A stretch of DNA of 64,000 bases from Amphibalanus amphitrite (GCF_019059575.1 NW_024881502.1:124001-188000), one strand, 5' to 3'. Numbered from the stretch's first letter, positions 24,262 to 35,347 are shown. A program made the numbers and translations. Notes: generated by a model not told the origin, from the sequence alone.

Positions 24262-24618
24262 TGTCGTACTGACTTAAAAGTCACCGTCCAGCACAAGAAG
24301 AAGATCTATTCTGCTCTCCTCTACATCTTCCAGCCAACTAAACTCACAATCCCCCTCCTGGCACATCCACAGCTCGCAGACACACATCTCACATCATCAC
24401 CAACCAATCGCGCTGTCATACGTCATATATCTCACATCATAACCAGCCAATCATGCTCCCATACGTCATGCCCGGCCCAGCTACTTGCAGGGTGTAACTC
24501 GGCCCTGCCGGCATCAGATGCCGGCGGCTATGACCAACGCTGGGTCACCGGTTCACAGCTCGACGCTGAAGCTGACTCACACTTATACGGCTCACATTCA
24601 TCCTTGCGTCACGCTACA
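24262..24618 (-). repeat. 3' LTR
   Basis: 357 bp, TGTCGTACTG...CACGCTACA on the plus strand. No difference from the 5' LTR was found on reading base by base. A short purine-rich stretch just inside it on the element strand (AGGGGGTGA, 24,619-24,627) is the likely polypurine primer. Confidence 0.96.
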
Positions 24619-24663
24619 TCACCCCCTGGTTCTGAAGAACCACATTACTCTACATGTTACATG

Positions 24664-27600
24664 TCATTCAATCAACGCATCAACTACATCCTCTGGCACA
24701 CCATCGCCATATCTTTCCGGCTCTCTTCGAACACGCGTACCACGCCGCAGCGTCGCAGGCACGAACGTTTCACTCTCGTCTGCGGACACATCGGACCCGG
24801 TCGGTGGATCGGGGTCCGGGGACTGAGCGACGCTGGGCGGCCGCGTGTCCGACTCCGTCATATCACTCGGAGCTGGCGACACACACACGCCATCACACTC
24901 GCTGTCATCAGACCACTCCACCGTTGGCGCTCGCAGAGCCCCTGGCCTCGGACATTCAGGGACGGTCAACCGATGTCGGAGGTTTCGCACATGTCGTGGG
25001 ACATTATCGACTTCGATTGTCTGGGCCGAAACGACGCCTGTCACAATACCCTCGTCTGACTTTACAAAACATCGGTCGCCCCGCCGCCGAACCCACACCT
25101 TGTCCCCTACCTGGTATACACCGGGTTTCTTCAGCGGCAGGGCGTCACCAGGCTCGTCTGAGGTTGTGCGGGGCGTCACGTCAACGTCTCGGCCAGGGTG
25201 TCGAAGCACCCCGTTGATTGGAGCTGTGGCCGGGTCACTGCCATCCTTCGGTGTCACGTTGTATCGATGGACTGCTTCAGCAACGGAGCAGGACTGCCGG
25301 GCCACCATCACTTTGATGGTACGATGATGGCGCTCGACGATGCCGTTCCCGCCGGGCTCGTAGGCAGCGCGGAACCGGATGGATACGTCCCAGCGAGCCG
25401 CGAACGCTAACATGACCCGGCCACGGAACTCTGTCGCATTGTCCGTGAGTATTTCCGCCGGGGCTCCACGCTCTAGAAACACGTTCTCCAGCTCACTCAC
25501 AATCTCCAGAGCTCCTGCCCGGCGAAGCCGTCGCCATATGGCGTACCTCGACGGCCCGCAGTCCACCAGCGTCAGGTATGGGTGGCCGTGCACGTGGGTG
25601 ACATCCATGGCCAGGCGATCCCACGTGCGTTCTGTTCCGAGTGACCCACCGGGCCAGCGCTCCGGCGCCGGGTCAATCGAGGCACACGTCTGGCATCGTC
25701 TGACCACGTCTCGCACAGCTGGTTTTGACACCCGCCTCACCCCCAGCTCACGTCGGGCGTACCACAACGTTCTCCTCACTCCTTGGTGACCGATGTTTTC
25801 GTGGATGGTGCGGATGTCACTCGCTGAGGCACTTGTGATGGCAGCGACAGCCACCGGTTGTGCTTTGGACGAATCAGTGGTTGGCTGGTCGGCAGTCTGC
25901 AGCCAGGCGTTGGGCACCCGCGTCACCTCATCAGCACGGTTGACCGCTGACGCGACCAGCTCGATAGTGACCTCCAGTTCGTACTCGATGACGAGCTGAC
26001 GGAAAACAGCCACGCGCCGTCGGATAAGCATTTCGGACTGCGCCTTGGTTCGCAGCCTTGCCTTACCCGACAGCGCGTCACTCAGCCAGCGGTGCACCGT
26101 CACCGAGTCTGTCCGGAGCGTCAGGCGACGGAAGCCCCATGCTACCGCCAGGTTGACACCGTTGAGAGCGGCATCCAGTTCTGAGATATTGATGTGCACG
26201 TCCCTCTCCGATTCGGCACGCAGCCAGGACGCATCCTCGATGATGGCGCCCGTGTCAGGGTCAGTGAGCACGACACCGCGGGCGATGGAGCTGGCGTCGG
26301 TCCACACCACGACGCTCGTCCCTGTCACACACCACTGGCCGCGTGCCGGGTCACATGCTCGAAACCGCCGTGACACCTCATCCACCTCACGTTGTAGTTC
26401 CTCGCTGACGATCGGAGTGTCCCAGTCCGGGCTGAGGCGGTTGGCAGTCCGCTTCATCCATGCAGCGGCCGGCCGCAGCCAGCCTGCGACCGGCACATGA
26501 GATGTCAGCTGGCCGGCCCACGCGAAGACAGATCGCCGCGTTAGCACGGGTGGAGCCTGCGTTGGTGACTCCCCGTCCCTACTCCACTGGAGTGCCGGCC
26601 CGTCGCTCTCGGCGACACGAAGGCCCAGCATACGTGCACCGGTCGCGACCCGCTCCGGCGGCTTGCATGTGAGCCCGAATCGAGCGAAGTGCTCGGCAAC
26701 CTCATCAGCCGAGACCACCGCTTCGTTGACCAGCAGATCATCGGCGTAAGGCAGCACTGCCTCTGCCAACCCGGGGCTCTGTGCGAGCACCTTCCTGACC
26801 ACAGCCTTCATGATCAGAGGCGCGATACTGAGCCCAAAGCCGACCCTGGTCAGGCAGTACCGCCGCCCTTGCACGATGACTGTCTGGTACGGCCACAGGG
26901 CCGGGTCCACACGAAGCTGAAGAAAAGCTTTCTTCAGATCCAGGACAGCGACCCGGCGTCCGTGACGTCGCCACCTTCGCAGCTCTTCCACGCAGACGTC
27001 AGCGTCGGCTGTGTGACGTGTCAGGTGTTGATTAAGTTCCCGATAATCTAACACCGGCCGCACCTTGTCCTTCGCTGCCTGAGTAACCACCATCAACGGG
27101 ATCAATCCCTGTGCGGGACCGTACATCGTCTCATCGTATTCGCGCAGCCAGCCCTCACTAATCCACAGCGCCAGCTCTGCATCGAATTTTTCACGCGCAC
27201 AACTCGGCACACCGTACTGAGCTATCGAGTTTCCAAGCGGGGGCGGAGCCACGCCACCGGCCCATTTCCAACGGACTGTCCACACATCATCGAACACAGC
27301 CGTGAAGTCAGTCTCGTCAATCCTTAGCTCCGGCTCCGTGTCGACCGCTCGACACACCTCCCGCTCCGGCGGGACCTCACGCTGCACCACAGCAGCCGTG
27401 TCGACCGCACGACACACCTCCCGCTCCGACGGGGCCTCACGCTGCACCACAGTAGCCGTGTCGACCGCTCGACACACCTCCCGCTCCGGCGGGGCCTCAC
27501 GCTGCACCACAGCAGCCGTGTCGACCGCTCGACACACCTCCCGCTCCGGCGGGGCCTCACGCTGCACCACAGCAGCCGTGTCGACGCTCGCAACTGGGTT

Positions 27601-27990
27601 GTCGCTCCCGAAGCGAACGGATCCTCCACTTACACTCACGCCCTGCAGGGCGTCAATGCCGGTCATGCCCAGCAACACGTCTACGCCCAGCAACCGGGCC
27701 GGTACGACGACCGCCCGCACACTCACTGTCGCCCCGCGCACTCCAAGGCTGACCACAGCCCGCCCACAGCACAGCACCGGGCTGTCGTTGACAGCGACCA
27801 ACCTGGCGTCACTCCGCTCCCAGCAGGACACCATGCCCTTCCACACCACTGTCTCGCTGCACCCTGTGTCGACGAGTGCTCGGCACTTGCGCCCATTTAC
27901 ATTGATGTCGATGATGGGGGCTCTTGGGTCACTGCGGCAGCTGGCGACGGCGGAGCCCGTGGCGCTGATGTAGCGCCGTCGCCGTGCCCG
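24664..27990 (-). CDS. pol: Retrotransposon Pol (protease, RT, RNase H, integrase)
   Basis: Open for 1,108 codons in the -1 frame from 27,990 to TGA at 24,664. The protease motif ALVDTGCSET has its catalytic DTG codons at 27,862-27,870. A low-complexity linker of 20-residue repeats follows (27,335-27,590). The reverse transcriptase carries LDLKKAFLQL and the catalytic YADD (26,737-26,748). RNase H begins around VVVWTDASS (about 26,305). The integrase has an H-x4-H...C-x2-C zinc domain (about 25,800-25,690) and a DDE core with exactly 35 residues between the second Asp (TDN, about 25,440) and the Glu (about 25,337). There is no in-frame stop and no env. It is expressed presumably as a Gag-Pol fusion by frameshifting. 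Confidence 0.95.
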   Translation of the reverse strand, partial: RARRRRYISATGSAVASCRSDPRAPIIDINVNGRKCRALVDTGCSETVVWKGMVSCWERSDARLVAVNDSPVLCCGRAVVSLGVRGATVSVRAVVVPARLLGVDVLLGMTGIDALQGVSVSGGSVRFGSDNPVASVDTAAVVQREAPPEREVCRAVDTAAVVQREAPPEREVCRAVDTATVVQREAPSEREVCRAVDTAAVVQREVPPEREVCRAVDTEPELRIDETDFTAVFDDVWTVRWKWAGGVAPPPLGNSIAQYGVPSCAREKFDAELALWISEGWLREYDETMYGPAQGLIPLMVVTQAAKDKVRPVLDYRELNQHLTRHTADADVCVEELRRWRRHGRRVAVLDLKKAFLQLRVDPALWPYQTVIVQGRRYCLTRVGFGLSIAPLIMKAVVRKVLAQSPGLAEAVLPYADDLLVNEAVVSADEVAEHFARFGLTCKPPERVATGARMLGLRVAESDGPALQWSRDGESPTQAPPVLTRRSVFAWAGQLTSHVPVAGWLRPAAAWMKRTANRLSPDWDTPIVSEELQREVDEVSRRFRACDPARGQWCVTGTSVVVWTDASSIARGVVLTDPDTGAIIEDASWLRAESERDVHINISELDAALNGVNLAVAWGFRRLTLRTDSVTVHRWLSDALSGKARLRTKAQSEMLIRRRVAVFRQLVIEYELEVTIELVASAVNRADEVTRVPNAWLQTADQPTTDSSKAQPVAVAAITSASASDIRTIHENIGHQGVRRTLWYARRELGVRRVSKPAVRDVVRRCQTCASIDPAPERWPGGSLGTERTWDRLAMDVTHVHGHPYLTLVDCGPSRYAIWRRLRRAGALEIVSELENVFLERGAPAEILTDNATEFRGRVMLAFAARWDVSIRFRAAYEPGGNGIVERHHRTIKVMVARQSCSVAEAVHRYNVTPKDGSDPATAPINGVLRHPGRDVDVTPRTTSDEPGDALPLKKPGVYQVGDKVWVRRRGDRCFVKSDEGIVTGVVSAQTIEVDNVPRHVRNLRHRLTVPECPRPGALRAPTVEWSDDSECDGVCVSPAPSDMTESDTRPPSVAQSPDPDPPTGSDVSADESETFVPATLRRGTRVRREPERYGDGVPEDVVDALIE
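27335..27590 (-). repeat. 60-bp in-frame tandem repeat inside pol
   Basis: Four copies plus a partial fifth of a 60-bp unit encode the 20-residue repeat VDTAAVVQREAPPEREVCRA with few substitutions. They lie between protease and reverse transcriptase. The 3n length keeps pol open. Confidence 0.93.
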
Positions 27991-28688
27991 TTTGGGCAGA
28001 GCCGGGCGATGTGGCCTACCTGGTTACAGGTCCAACACCGCAGTGGTGGACGGCGACCCGTCCCTCTGGCTCCCCGCTGCTGCTGTACATATGATGGCGG
28101 CGGCTGGACGACAGCCACCGATGCAGTCGCTCTCTCCCTGGCCGCCATCGCCAACGTTGACCTAGCGACGGCGACGGCTCGCTCCAAGGAGAGAGTTTCA
28201 TCTCCAGCACTGTTACGTACTGTTAGCCGCACCTCCGGCGGCAGACCTTGCAGGAAGTGCGTCGTCATCACTTCGTTGGACACTGAACCTATGAGGGATA
28301 TCAGCCGCTTGACTGATCCCAGGTAGGCATCCACAGACTCGCCCGGTTGTAGACGTCGGTGATACAGCTCATACATAGCCGCGTCGGGTCCCAATGCAAA
28401 TGCACGATGCAGTTTTTGGCGGACGATTGCAGCATCCCGCTGCTCGGTGGAGGAGAGGGTGGCCCACACCTCGTACGCCTGGTCCCTCAGGCGTGTGGGT
28501 ATGACAGCGGCCAGTGACACACGACGCAGGGCACACAGCTGTGTCGCCTGCTCCAGCCATCTGACGACGTCACCGCTGCCGTCGAACTCCGGTATTGCCC
28601 GCAGATCGAATGCAGGCGCAGGAAACTCTGGTTCCATGGTATTGGTACCAGCTACCGGTGCACCACTGCCCTCTTCTACGTCAGACAT
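27897..28688 (-). CDS. gag: Retrotransposon Gag polyprotein
   Basis: 263 residues from the ATG at 28,688-28,686; a GTG two codons upstream is ignored because the host is a eukaryote. Residues about 25-180 resemble the retrotransposon Gag/capsid fold (a W-L-E core, QKLHRAFALGP, and LQPGESVDAYL followed by a helix-rich tail). A single CCHC knuckle, C-x2-C-x4-H-x4-C, follows at about residue 218. Gag packages the element RNA into virus-like particles. It ends at TAA 27,897-27,899, overlapping the start of the pol frame; the frameshift site lies 31 codons before this stop. Confidence 0.93.
   Translation of the reverse strand: MSDVEEGSGAPVAGTNTMEPEFPAPAFDLRAIPEFDGSGDVVRWLEQATQLCALRRVSLAAVIPTRLRDQAYEVWATLSSTEQRDAAIVRQKLHRAFALGPDAAMYELYHRRLQPGESVDAYLGSVKRLISLIGSVSNEVMTTHFLQGLPPEVRLTVRNSAGDETLSLERAVAVARSTLAMAARERATASVAVVQPPPSYVQQQRGARGTGRRPPLRCWTCNQVGHIARLCPNGHGDGATSAPRAPPSPAAAVTQEPPSSTSM
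27943..27996 (-). promoter_or_regulatory. -1 programmed ribosomal frameshift signal between gag and pol
   Basis: On the element strand the gag frame reads C-CCA-AAC (27,996-27,990), a canonical X-XXY-YYZ slippery heptamer. A 6-nt spacer (27,989-27,984) leads to GGCGACGGC (27,983-27,975), which pairs perfectly with GCCGTCGCC (27,951-27,943) across a 23-nt loop. The loop contains a further GCT/AGC pairing. Slipping by -1 enters the pol frame, which is open from that codon onward. Confidence 0.88.
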
Positions 28689-28723
28689 AATCACAACACT
28701 TAGTCGAGAAGGCCGAAATAGCT

Positions 28724-29080
28724 TGTCGTACTGACTTAAAAGTCACCGTCCAGCACAAGAAGAAGATCTATTCTGCTCTCCTCTACATCTTCCAGCCAAC
28801 TAAACTCACAATCCCCCTCCTGGCACATCCACAGCTCGCAGACACACATCTCACATCATCACCAACCAATCGCGCTGTCATACGTCATATATCTCACATC
28901 ATAACCAGCCAATCATGCTCCCATACGTCATGCCCGGCCCAGCTACTTGCAGGGTGTAACTCGGCCCTGCCGGCATCAGATGCCGGCGGCTATGACCAAC
29001 GCTGGGTCACCGGTTCACAGCTCGACGCTGAAGCTGACTCACACTTATACGGCTCACATTCATCCTTGCGTCACGCTACA
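28724..29080 (-). repeat. 5' LTR
   Basis: 357 bp, identical on reading to the 3' LTR. The element's promoter and poly(A) signals should lie here. The 18 bases immediately inside the LTR are the expected primer-binding site, but I do not recognise the matching tRNA. Confidence 0.96.
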
Positions 29081-29085
29081 CACTA

Positions 29086-30428
29086 AGACCTGGCCCAGTC
29101 TGCGGACCGCCACCTGACCTGACCTGACCGTGGTCTGTGACCGGACCTGGTGTAGGTACTGATGTGACCTGACCTGCCCGTGGTCTGTGACCGGAACTGG
29201 TGTACTGATATGACCTGACCCGACCTGTGACCTGTCGGCTGTCAGGGAGGTTAGTCTCTAAAGAACCGGGGATGTTTGCCAGGTTAGCTAGCTGCTCGCC
29301 GGCCGGCTGTCAGAGAGATGCGTCTCTGAGGTACCGGGGACTGGTGGCGGGTGGTGACTGCGCCGGCGGCTGCCCCAAGCTGGCATTGAAGCTAAAAGGC
29401 AGCTGCCGGGTCACATAGCCGGTCAGACGCGCACCGGGCCGCCGCCGAGCCCGGAAACGGCGCCGATATAGCGGCCTCCGGGCGCAGGTGCGCGGCCCTG
29501 TCCTGAATTGGCCGATGCTCTGTCCGGAGGTGTCCGCTGCTCTCTCCGGAGGTATCCGCCACCCTGTCCGGAGGTGCTCGCCGCGCTGTCCTGAGGTGCC
29601 CGCGGCCCTGTCAGTGCACAGCTGCCGGACACCGGTGAGGCGTCCCGGGGCGACCACAAGGCCTTGTATGGCCAGCCTGTCTAACGCACGAGATCCGAGC
29701 GGCCAGCCAGTCCGACGGAGATCGGCTAGCCCGGCTCTGCCATGCCGTCGGAGCCGTCCCGTCACCACAGACCCTGCCCGGACCACCCGCTTTGGCCGGC
29801 TGTCTGTGACGGCGGAGGACTCTCCCTCCCACCCCTTCTGGCGAGGGCGTGTGGCACGCGGAGCATGCCTCCTGCGACAAATTGCCGGACTTTCTTCCAG
29901 GCCGGTCGCCGGCCGACACGCGGGCGGCCGAGGTCCTAATTGGGAGGCGGCCCACCTGCCGGCCGCCCGGCTATGCAGCCCGTCAGAAGTGGCATCCTTT
30001 GTGTCCGGCCGATGGTATCAGCGTCCGCCGAGGTTTCGGGTATTGTGGGAGGAAGGAGGGACGGGTAGGGGAGGGCGGCGTCACTGACGGCCACCTGTTG
30101 TGACCGAGACGCCCGACAGCAGTGACGCGGGGCGGCGGTCGACGTCATTGACACGCCGGCCGGCCGGCCCCGGTCCCTGGTCCGGCGCGGCCCGGTCCCT
30201 ATGTCTGGCTCTGGTCCCTGGTCCGGCCCCGGTCCGGCCCCGGTCCCTGGTCTGGCCCTGTCCGAACCGTCCGTGCCGGTCCTTCCGGCGGGCGGCACTT
30301 TGAGCCCGGCTGGGGCATTTTGTGTCCCATTGTATGTGTCTAAACACATGCAACGGCAGAAAACAATGCCACCCCGCCAGCTGCTTTACCGGAGATCAAA
30401 CGTAGACGACAGGATGCGGTGTCATTAA
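29086..30428. other. GC-rich gene-free interval with short tandem repeats
   Basis: TGACC-rich duplications occur at 29,109-29,235 (two copies of CGTGGTCTGTGACCGGA plus context). About 33-bp degenerate repeats around CTGTCCGGAGGTG lie at 29,500-29,625. CCCTGGTCCGGCCCCGGTCC repeats lie at 30,165-30,265. No exon with convincing splice sites or family resemblance was found. Confidence 0.55.
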
Positions 30429-32096
30429 TTAACCCATTTATGCCCAGGAATTTTGACCATCATGAAAATCGACGAAATCAAAATATGTTATGCTCCTACC
30501 AGGGCCTTGTATGGAATCGAAAATAATTTTTGCCTGCAGCAAAAGTTTCTCGAGAAAAACGTAAAAAACATGCGTTGCGAAATCGCAACGAAGGGCACAC
30601 CGGGCGCCATCAGCGTTGCGAAAACGCAACGACGGGCACATCAGACGGACATAAAGTACACTGAACTGCCGCATATGCCAATATATTTTGACAAAACATC
30701 AATCAACTGTTGACAACTATTGCTTGAAAATGCGGAACCCACATCCGTCATGCTCTATAACCCGCCTAAGAGCCTCAGTGAGGAAGCATAACTTCATGAT
30801 TCGCGAACGGGGAGATGGCAACACGGTCATTATCAACCATTTACGTTGTCCATTGCTGTTCATTTAAAGTTGTGGTCGACATGTATCCAGGGTGATGCTT
30901 CCTTTTTGGAAGCTAGACAGATCCATTACCTCCACCTATCAGACCCTGCACAGTGCACACTGAATACAATTAAACGGAGGATTGGGAGTAAACCAGTGCC
31001 TCTCGTATGCGCGTATATCCGCAATCATTTTTAACCACCCTCCTAGGAGTAAAGTTAAATTCCATTGCAGGTTAGTCGTACCCACTCTCAGCAAAAAGAA
31101 AAAAGGACCGATCCGGCTCTAACAAATTACCCGCGTAAGGCGTAGCGCATCACAACAAATCGACTCCCAGTTTATCATGTTTACACCTAATCCAAAATTT
31201 TCATGGCCCCACTCTCAGCGACCTTCACGTGTAACCTCTTTCTCGAGACAATGCCAGGACAGAATGGTGATTCGACGTCAATCCGTCCTTTCCATCTTCA
31301 GGATAGTTGAATCCTCCTCCACGCCTCATCCCCCTGTTCCGGGCTGGACCGGCAACGTATATCGCAATCGGGCAGCTCACATAGGAGCGCGCCTGTAGCC
31401 GGGTGCAGTGAGTGCTTGGTAGGGGGGAAGGGGATGGGTCATGGGTGGCGGCTGCCCACTGGCTGGGCTCAGTCTCCAGTCTACGATTGACCGTGTCTGG
31501 TCAGACAAATGTCTTTTCTAACGTAAATGCTGGTAGTCAGCAGATTCTATCCAGAGAATGGCGATGCCTATCTGTCGCCTGATACCAGAATACATCCCCG
31601 TTATTCATTATTTATGCACAATGTACATAGTACATCCAATTTCCAAAGGACCTAATTATCTCTCAGCTCCGTTAGCATCGCCGACCGTTTGATGCATGGG
31701 TCCTTTTCCTACCATGCGATTTTCAGATGCATGGGAACACATTGCTTAGTGAACGAACAGCCCGAGGCCGAAAATCTGCGAGAGAAAAAGAAAGGAGTGT
31801 TTGTGGCTGTTTGAGCCAGCAAATATGAAATATGTCGCAACATTTTACGTGCGAACGCACCTTGCACTAAACATACATATATACGTCCCTCATGGCATAG
31901 GCGGCGGAGCGGGGGGAGGGGGCACCGGGGCACCGTGCCCCCCCTTGATTTTGCCATTTTAACATTATCCCGATAGGCGTTGCATGGAAATGGAAATGGA
32001 AAGAATGAGACCAAAAGTCAGCAGTGCTCCCCCCCCCTTAATTGAAGATGTTCCGCCGCTACAGCCTCATGGCTACAAAATGAGAGAGAGAAAGAA

Positions 32097-32155
<59 letters not shown>

Positions 32156-32718
32156 AGAGAGTTGGGGAACGAGGAGGAGAGGGAGGAAGATGGGGGAGAG
32201 AAAGAGAGAACCCACAGCGTATCACGAGTGCAGTCTACTGTTGATATTCATACTTCCGCTACCCTGCCAATGTGCCCATCGTTGCGTTTTCGCAACACCG
32301 CTGTCTTTCCGATGTGCCCTTCGTTGCGTTCCCGCAACGCGACCGTAGTCATATTTGAAAATAGTCACAAACCCTTTTTGTAGCATTATTTCTTAACAAA
32401 ATGCATATCTACGCTATTGTAGGGACTCTGCAGAATATGTTTACACAATTTTCATTACGATATTATCAAGCACTTAGCCTACTTATCTTGGTTTTCGTGA
32501 CGTCATCACTCACAAAACCTTCGACTTCCCTCTGGGAGCTCTAGGCAGTAACTTACTGGCCGCACAGACTTGTAACTGCGTAGTATCATGCGCACAACCA
32601 TGCTACACACGCTGAAACTTGTCTCATCGGTTAGTCTCTTTTACACACTTCTCAAGCTTCGATCACGTCGACGCTTGCTTGCGTTGCGAAAACGCAACGA
32701 AGGGCGTAAATGGGTTAA
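30429..32718. mobile_element. 2.28-kb piggyBac-like non-autonomous element
   Basis: TTAA flanks (30,429-30,432 and 32,715-32,718) bound inverted termini CCCATTTATGCCC (left) and GGGCGTAAATGGG (right), one mismatch apart. Both ends carry subterminal palindromes of the form GTTGCG-N4-CGCAAC: at about 30,572 and 30,615 on the left, and at about 32,283, 32,323 and 32,683 on the right. Most are followed or preceded by AAGGGC or GCCC. The interior has no transposase and contains an AG microsatellite. TTAA plus CCC termini indicate piggyBac-type mobilisation; the palindromes are plausible transposase-binding sites by inference. Confidence 0.85.
32082..32160 (+). repeat. (AG)n microsatellite
   Basis: About 80 bp of GA dinucleotides with occasional AAAG interruptions, ending in GGGGGGAGAGA. 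Confidence 0.97.
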
Positions 32719-35347
32719 TACTTTTCCTGGGACGAGGCTGCCATGGCCCGCCACGCCGGGGTTTAGCAAGACAGAGCACACAGGATAGGCTGATGGATTA
32801 GGGCGTCATTCCTGCCCGGCACCGTACCACATAACGGGCCGTGAGGAGAGGGTCGGACTGTGCCTTGTCAGGGGAGGGCGGCCCATTACACGCTCCTCTC
32901 CGCGGACTACCGTCCGCAGCTGCGGCGGCGGTGAGGTGGCGGCCACAAAGGCGCACCAGCCGCCGCCGCCGCCCCTGAAAGCGGCGGTGCCCGGGTGTCG
33001 CCGACGATCGACGGGCCGCTCTCAGGCCGCGCGCGGCGCCGTTGTTCGTCGGAGCGATCCCGGTCGACTTTTCACGGCCGACTGACGGTCAGATGGACGG
33101 CCCGGGACGCGCCAGCCGGCCCTCCTAATGCGGCGATTTTACACATGTCAAGTGGTTAATGGTAATGGGCGCTGCTGCCTTTGCGGGTCCGCAGCGATTC
33201 AAGAGGCGGCGGAGCACGGCTCTTATCGCGGTGATCGTGTCTTTCCGCGCCATTTGCTGCGGCCGGCCGGCTGCGGCTCGCCACTCGGGCCGACTGAGAC
33301 GGTGCTCCATTCACAGCCGCGCGCTGTCTCCTGTGCGGGGTCCAGTCGGCGCGGCTTCTGCACCAGGGGCCCGCGGCGGCGGGGCGCTTGGGTCGCCGCG
33401 CCGCCCCGGGTCATGCGCCACCGAGGCTGCTCCTGGCTCCGTGCACCGGGCTGAGCGCGCCCCCGTACTACGTTCCCAGCCATTTAGCGGCCGGCCGGGT
33501 CGGCCAGGCTCGTACTGCGTAGTGGGGCTGAGGGCGCTGCGTGGGCGTCCTGCCCGCTCTGACACTGGGGGCCGCCGCTGGGGCTGAGTGGCGCCCGTCC
33601 GCTGCAGGGGAGCGGGGCTGCAGTGGAGGTGCCGGGGACAGGTGTATCCAGCCGGCCGAGCGGGCTGATGAGCGACTGGTGACCAGCTGCTGAGCGGACC
33701 GGCTCGTACCGGCCGTCTGCCGAGCGGACGGGCTGTCCCGGCCGTCTGCTGAGCGGACCGGCTCGTACCGGCCGTCTGCCGAGCGGACGGGCTGCCCGGG
33801 CCGCTCTCCATGGCGTGCCATCGGCGGCAGGTGGGTGGCGCGTCAGGCGGGGAGCCGGAGGCACGGTCGGCCGGTCGAGGCCGCTCTCCCAGGAGTTGAA
33901 CGGTGACAGCAGCCCAGCCAGCCACTTCACTGCCGTGTGCACTTACCGACCCGGCAGAGCGAACTGACTGAGCGAGCTGACGGAGCGAACTGACTGAGCG
34001 AGCTGACGGAGCGAACTGACCCGACAGAACGGACTGCACCTGAAAGTCGGACCCAACTGACATGGAGCGAACAGAGACCAGTCTGGAATGACCAATGACC
34101 GTCAGACGTCACTCCGCACTATCTAATGCCGTGGACGCCGCACTGGCAGATAGCCTGCACTGGTCACTTGGCCAGTGCGTGGTGGACCGTCTCAACTGCG
34201 GTCAAATCAGTCGGTCCGCGCTGACAGTGCGGCGGTTCGGGCCACCAATGGTCCCGTCCCGACTCGGGACCGTCTCTGCTGGAGCTGGCCGTCCCGACCG
34301 CGCTCCGAGCTGGCGGTACAGATCGGCTGTCAGTGACAGCGCCGGGAACATCCAGCTCACTTAGCCAGCTCAAGTTGAGCTCTTCGAGTCAGTGGATCCT
34401 GGTACCCAATGTATCAACCCAGAACACCGTTTGGCCACCGTTTGAACACCGTTTGACTCAGATGTTTCAGACGACTTAGGCGACCCTATGTCCGGACTCA
34501 GGTGGCTCAGGTGACTTGACCCTGCGTCCGAACTCGGGTGACTCAGGTGGCTCCATCTTCTGACTCGGATGGCTAGCGACTCGGGTGACTCGGGTGACCC
34601 GTGTCGGGGATCGTGTGGTTCTGAGGCGGCAGCAGTGGCTCAGTGGAGGGACCTCGGCGCCGCGGCGGGGTCCCACGGAGGACCGGTCGGTAGGACGGGG
34701 CGGCGGCCGCAGCTGTGCCAACACGGCCGCGTCCCGGCCGGTCAGCGCCGTGTCGCAGAGCAAACACCGGCGCCGCCGCTCAAAGGACGCTCCCCCGACA
34801 CCAGCGGCTCCATTCAGCCCCGGGCTCCGCCTGGTGAGGTGAGCGGCGGATCAGCGGCGGATCAGCGGCGGATCAGCCGCGCCGGTCGCGGCGCTGGCCC
34901 TTTGGCGGCCGGGCGACCCGCCGCTCGCACGGGGCGCGCTGGGAACAGCTCCGTATACCGACAGCGGCACCGGGCGCCCGCCGGAGGCCAGCTCAGTCTG
35001 AATGGCGCCGCCCTGACGGTGATAATGCGGGCCCCCGTCAGCCGCCGGGGTGTGGGCGATAAGCCGCGGCGGATGTCAAACATGGACCGCTGGCGCCGCG
35101 GCTCAGCGGGGATGCCTTTCAGAGGCGCTCCGCGGCAGGTATTCACGCGTCAAACACTGCCGCCGGTAGTCGGGGCTCACTAATAAAGGGTAAATGCCCG
35201 CAAAGGGACTTGGGCTCGGCAGTGTTGACTTGTCCATTGTCCCGCTGCCTCGCTCCGTCCCGCTCCTACCCCAGTAATCCATACAGAGTCGGAATTCGTA
35301 GATACTTTTTTTCGCTCCGGTCCGCCACTTATACCCTACGGTGTTTC
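32719..35347. other. GC-rich gene-free interval with local duplications
   Basis: CpG-rich. A 59-bp unit containing GAGCGGACCGGCTCGTACC is duplicated at 33,690-33,806. A 30-bp unit (GAGCGAGCTGACGGAGCGAA) repeats at 33,955-34,022. GCGGATCAGCG repeats at 34,850-34,882. CACCGTTTG and GACTC(A/G)GGTG repeats lie at 34,420-34,600. Many overlapping frames are open because of base composition; none looks like a known protein. Confidence 0.5.

Larger units (their letters stand above)
24257..29085 (-). mobile_element. Complete Ty3/gypsy-type LTR retrotransposon
   Basis: Two 357-bp LTRs (24,262-24,618 and 28,724-29,080) begin TG, end CA and read as identical. Both flanks carry CACTA (24,257-24,261 and 29,081-29,085), a 5-bp target duplication. 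On the minus strand the order is LTR, gag with a CCHC zinc knuckle, then a -1 frame pol with protease, reverse transcriptase, RNase H and integrase. That order is the Ty3/gypsy arrangement. No envelope gene is present. Identical LTRs and open gag and pol frames mean the insertion is recent and possibly still active. The clade is not assigned; the YADD catalytic box is not the common gypsy form. Confidence 0.97.

Noticed and set aside
24262..24663. Envelope gene in the LTR element
   Set aside because: Only 45 bases separate the pol stop from the 3' LTR, so there is no room for env.
33125..34112. Arg/Pro/Ala-rich open frames in GC-rich sequence
   Set aside because: Open on several frames at once because of high GC; partly over local duplications; no recognisable domain.
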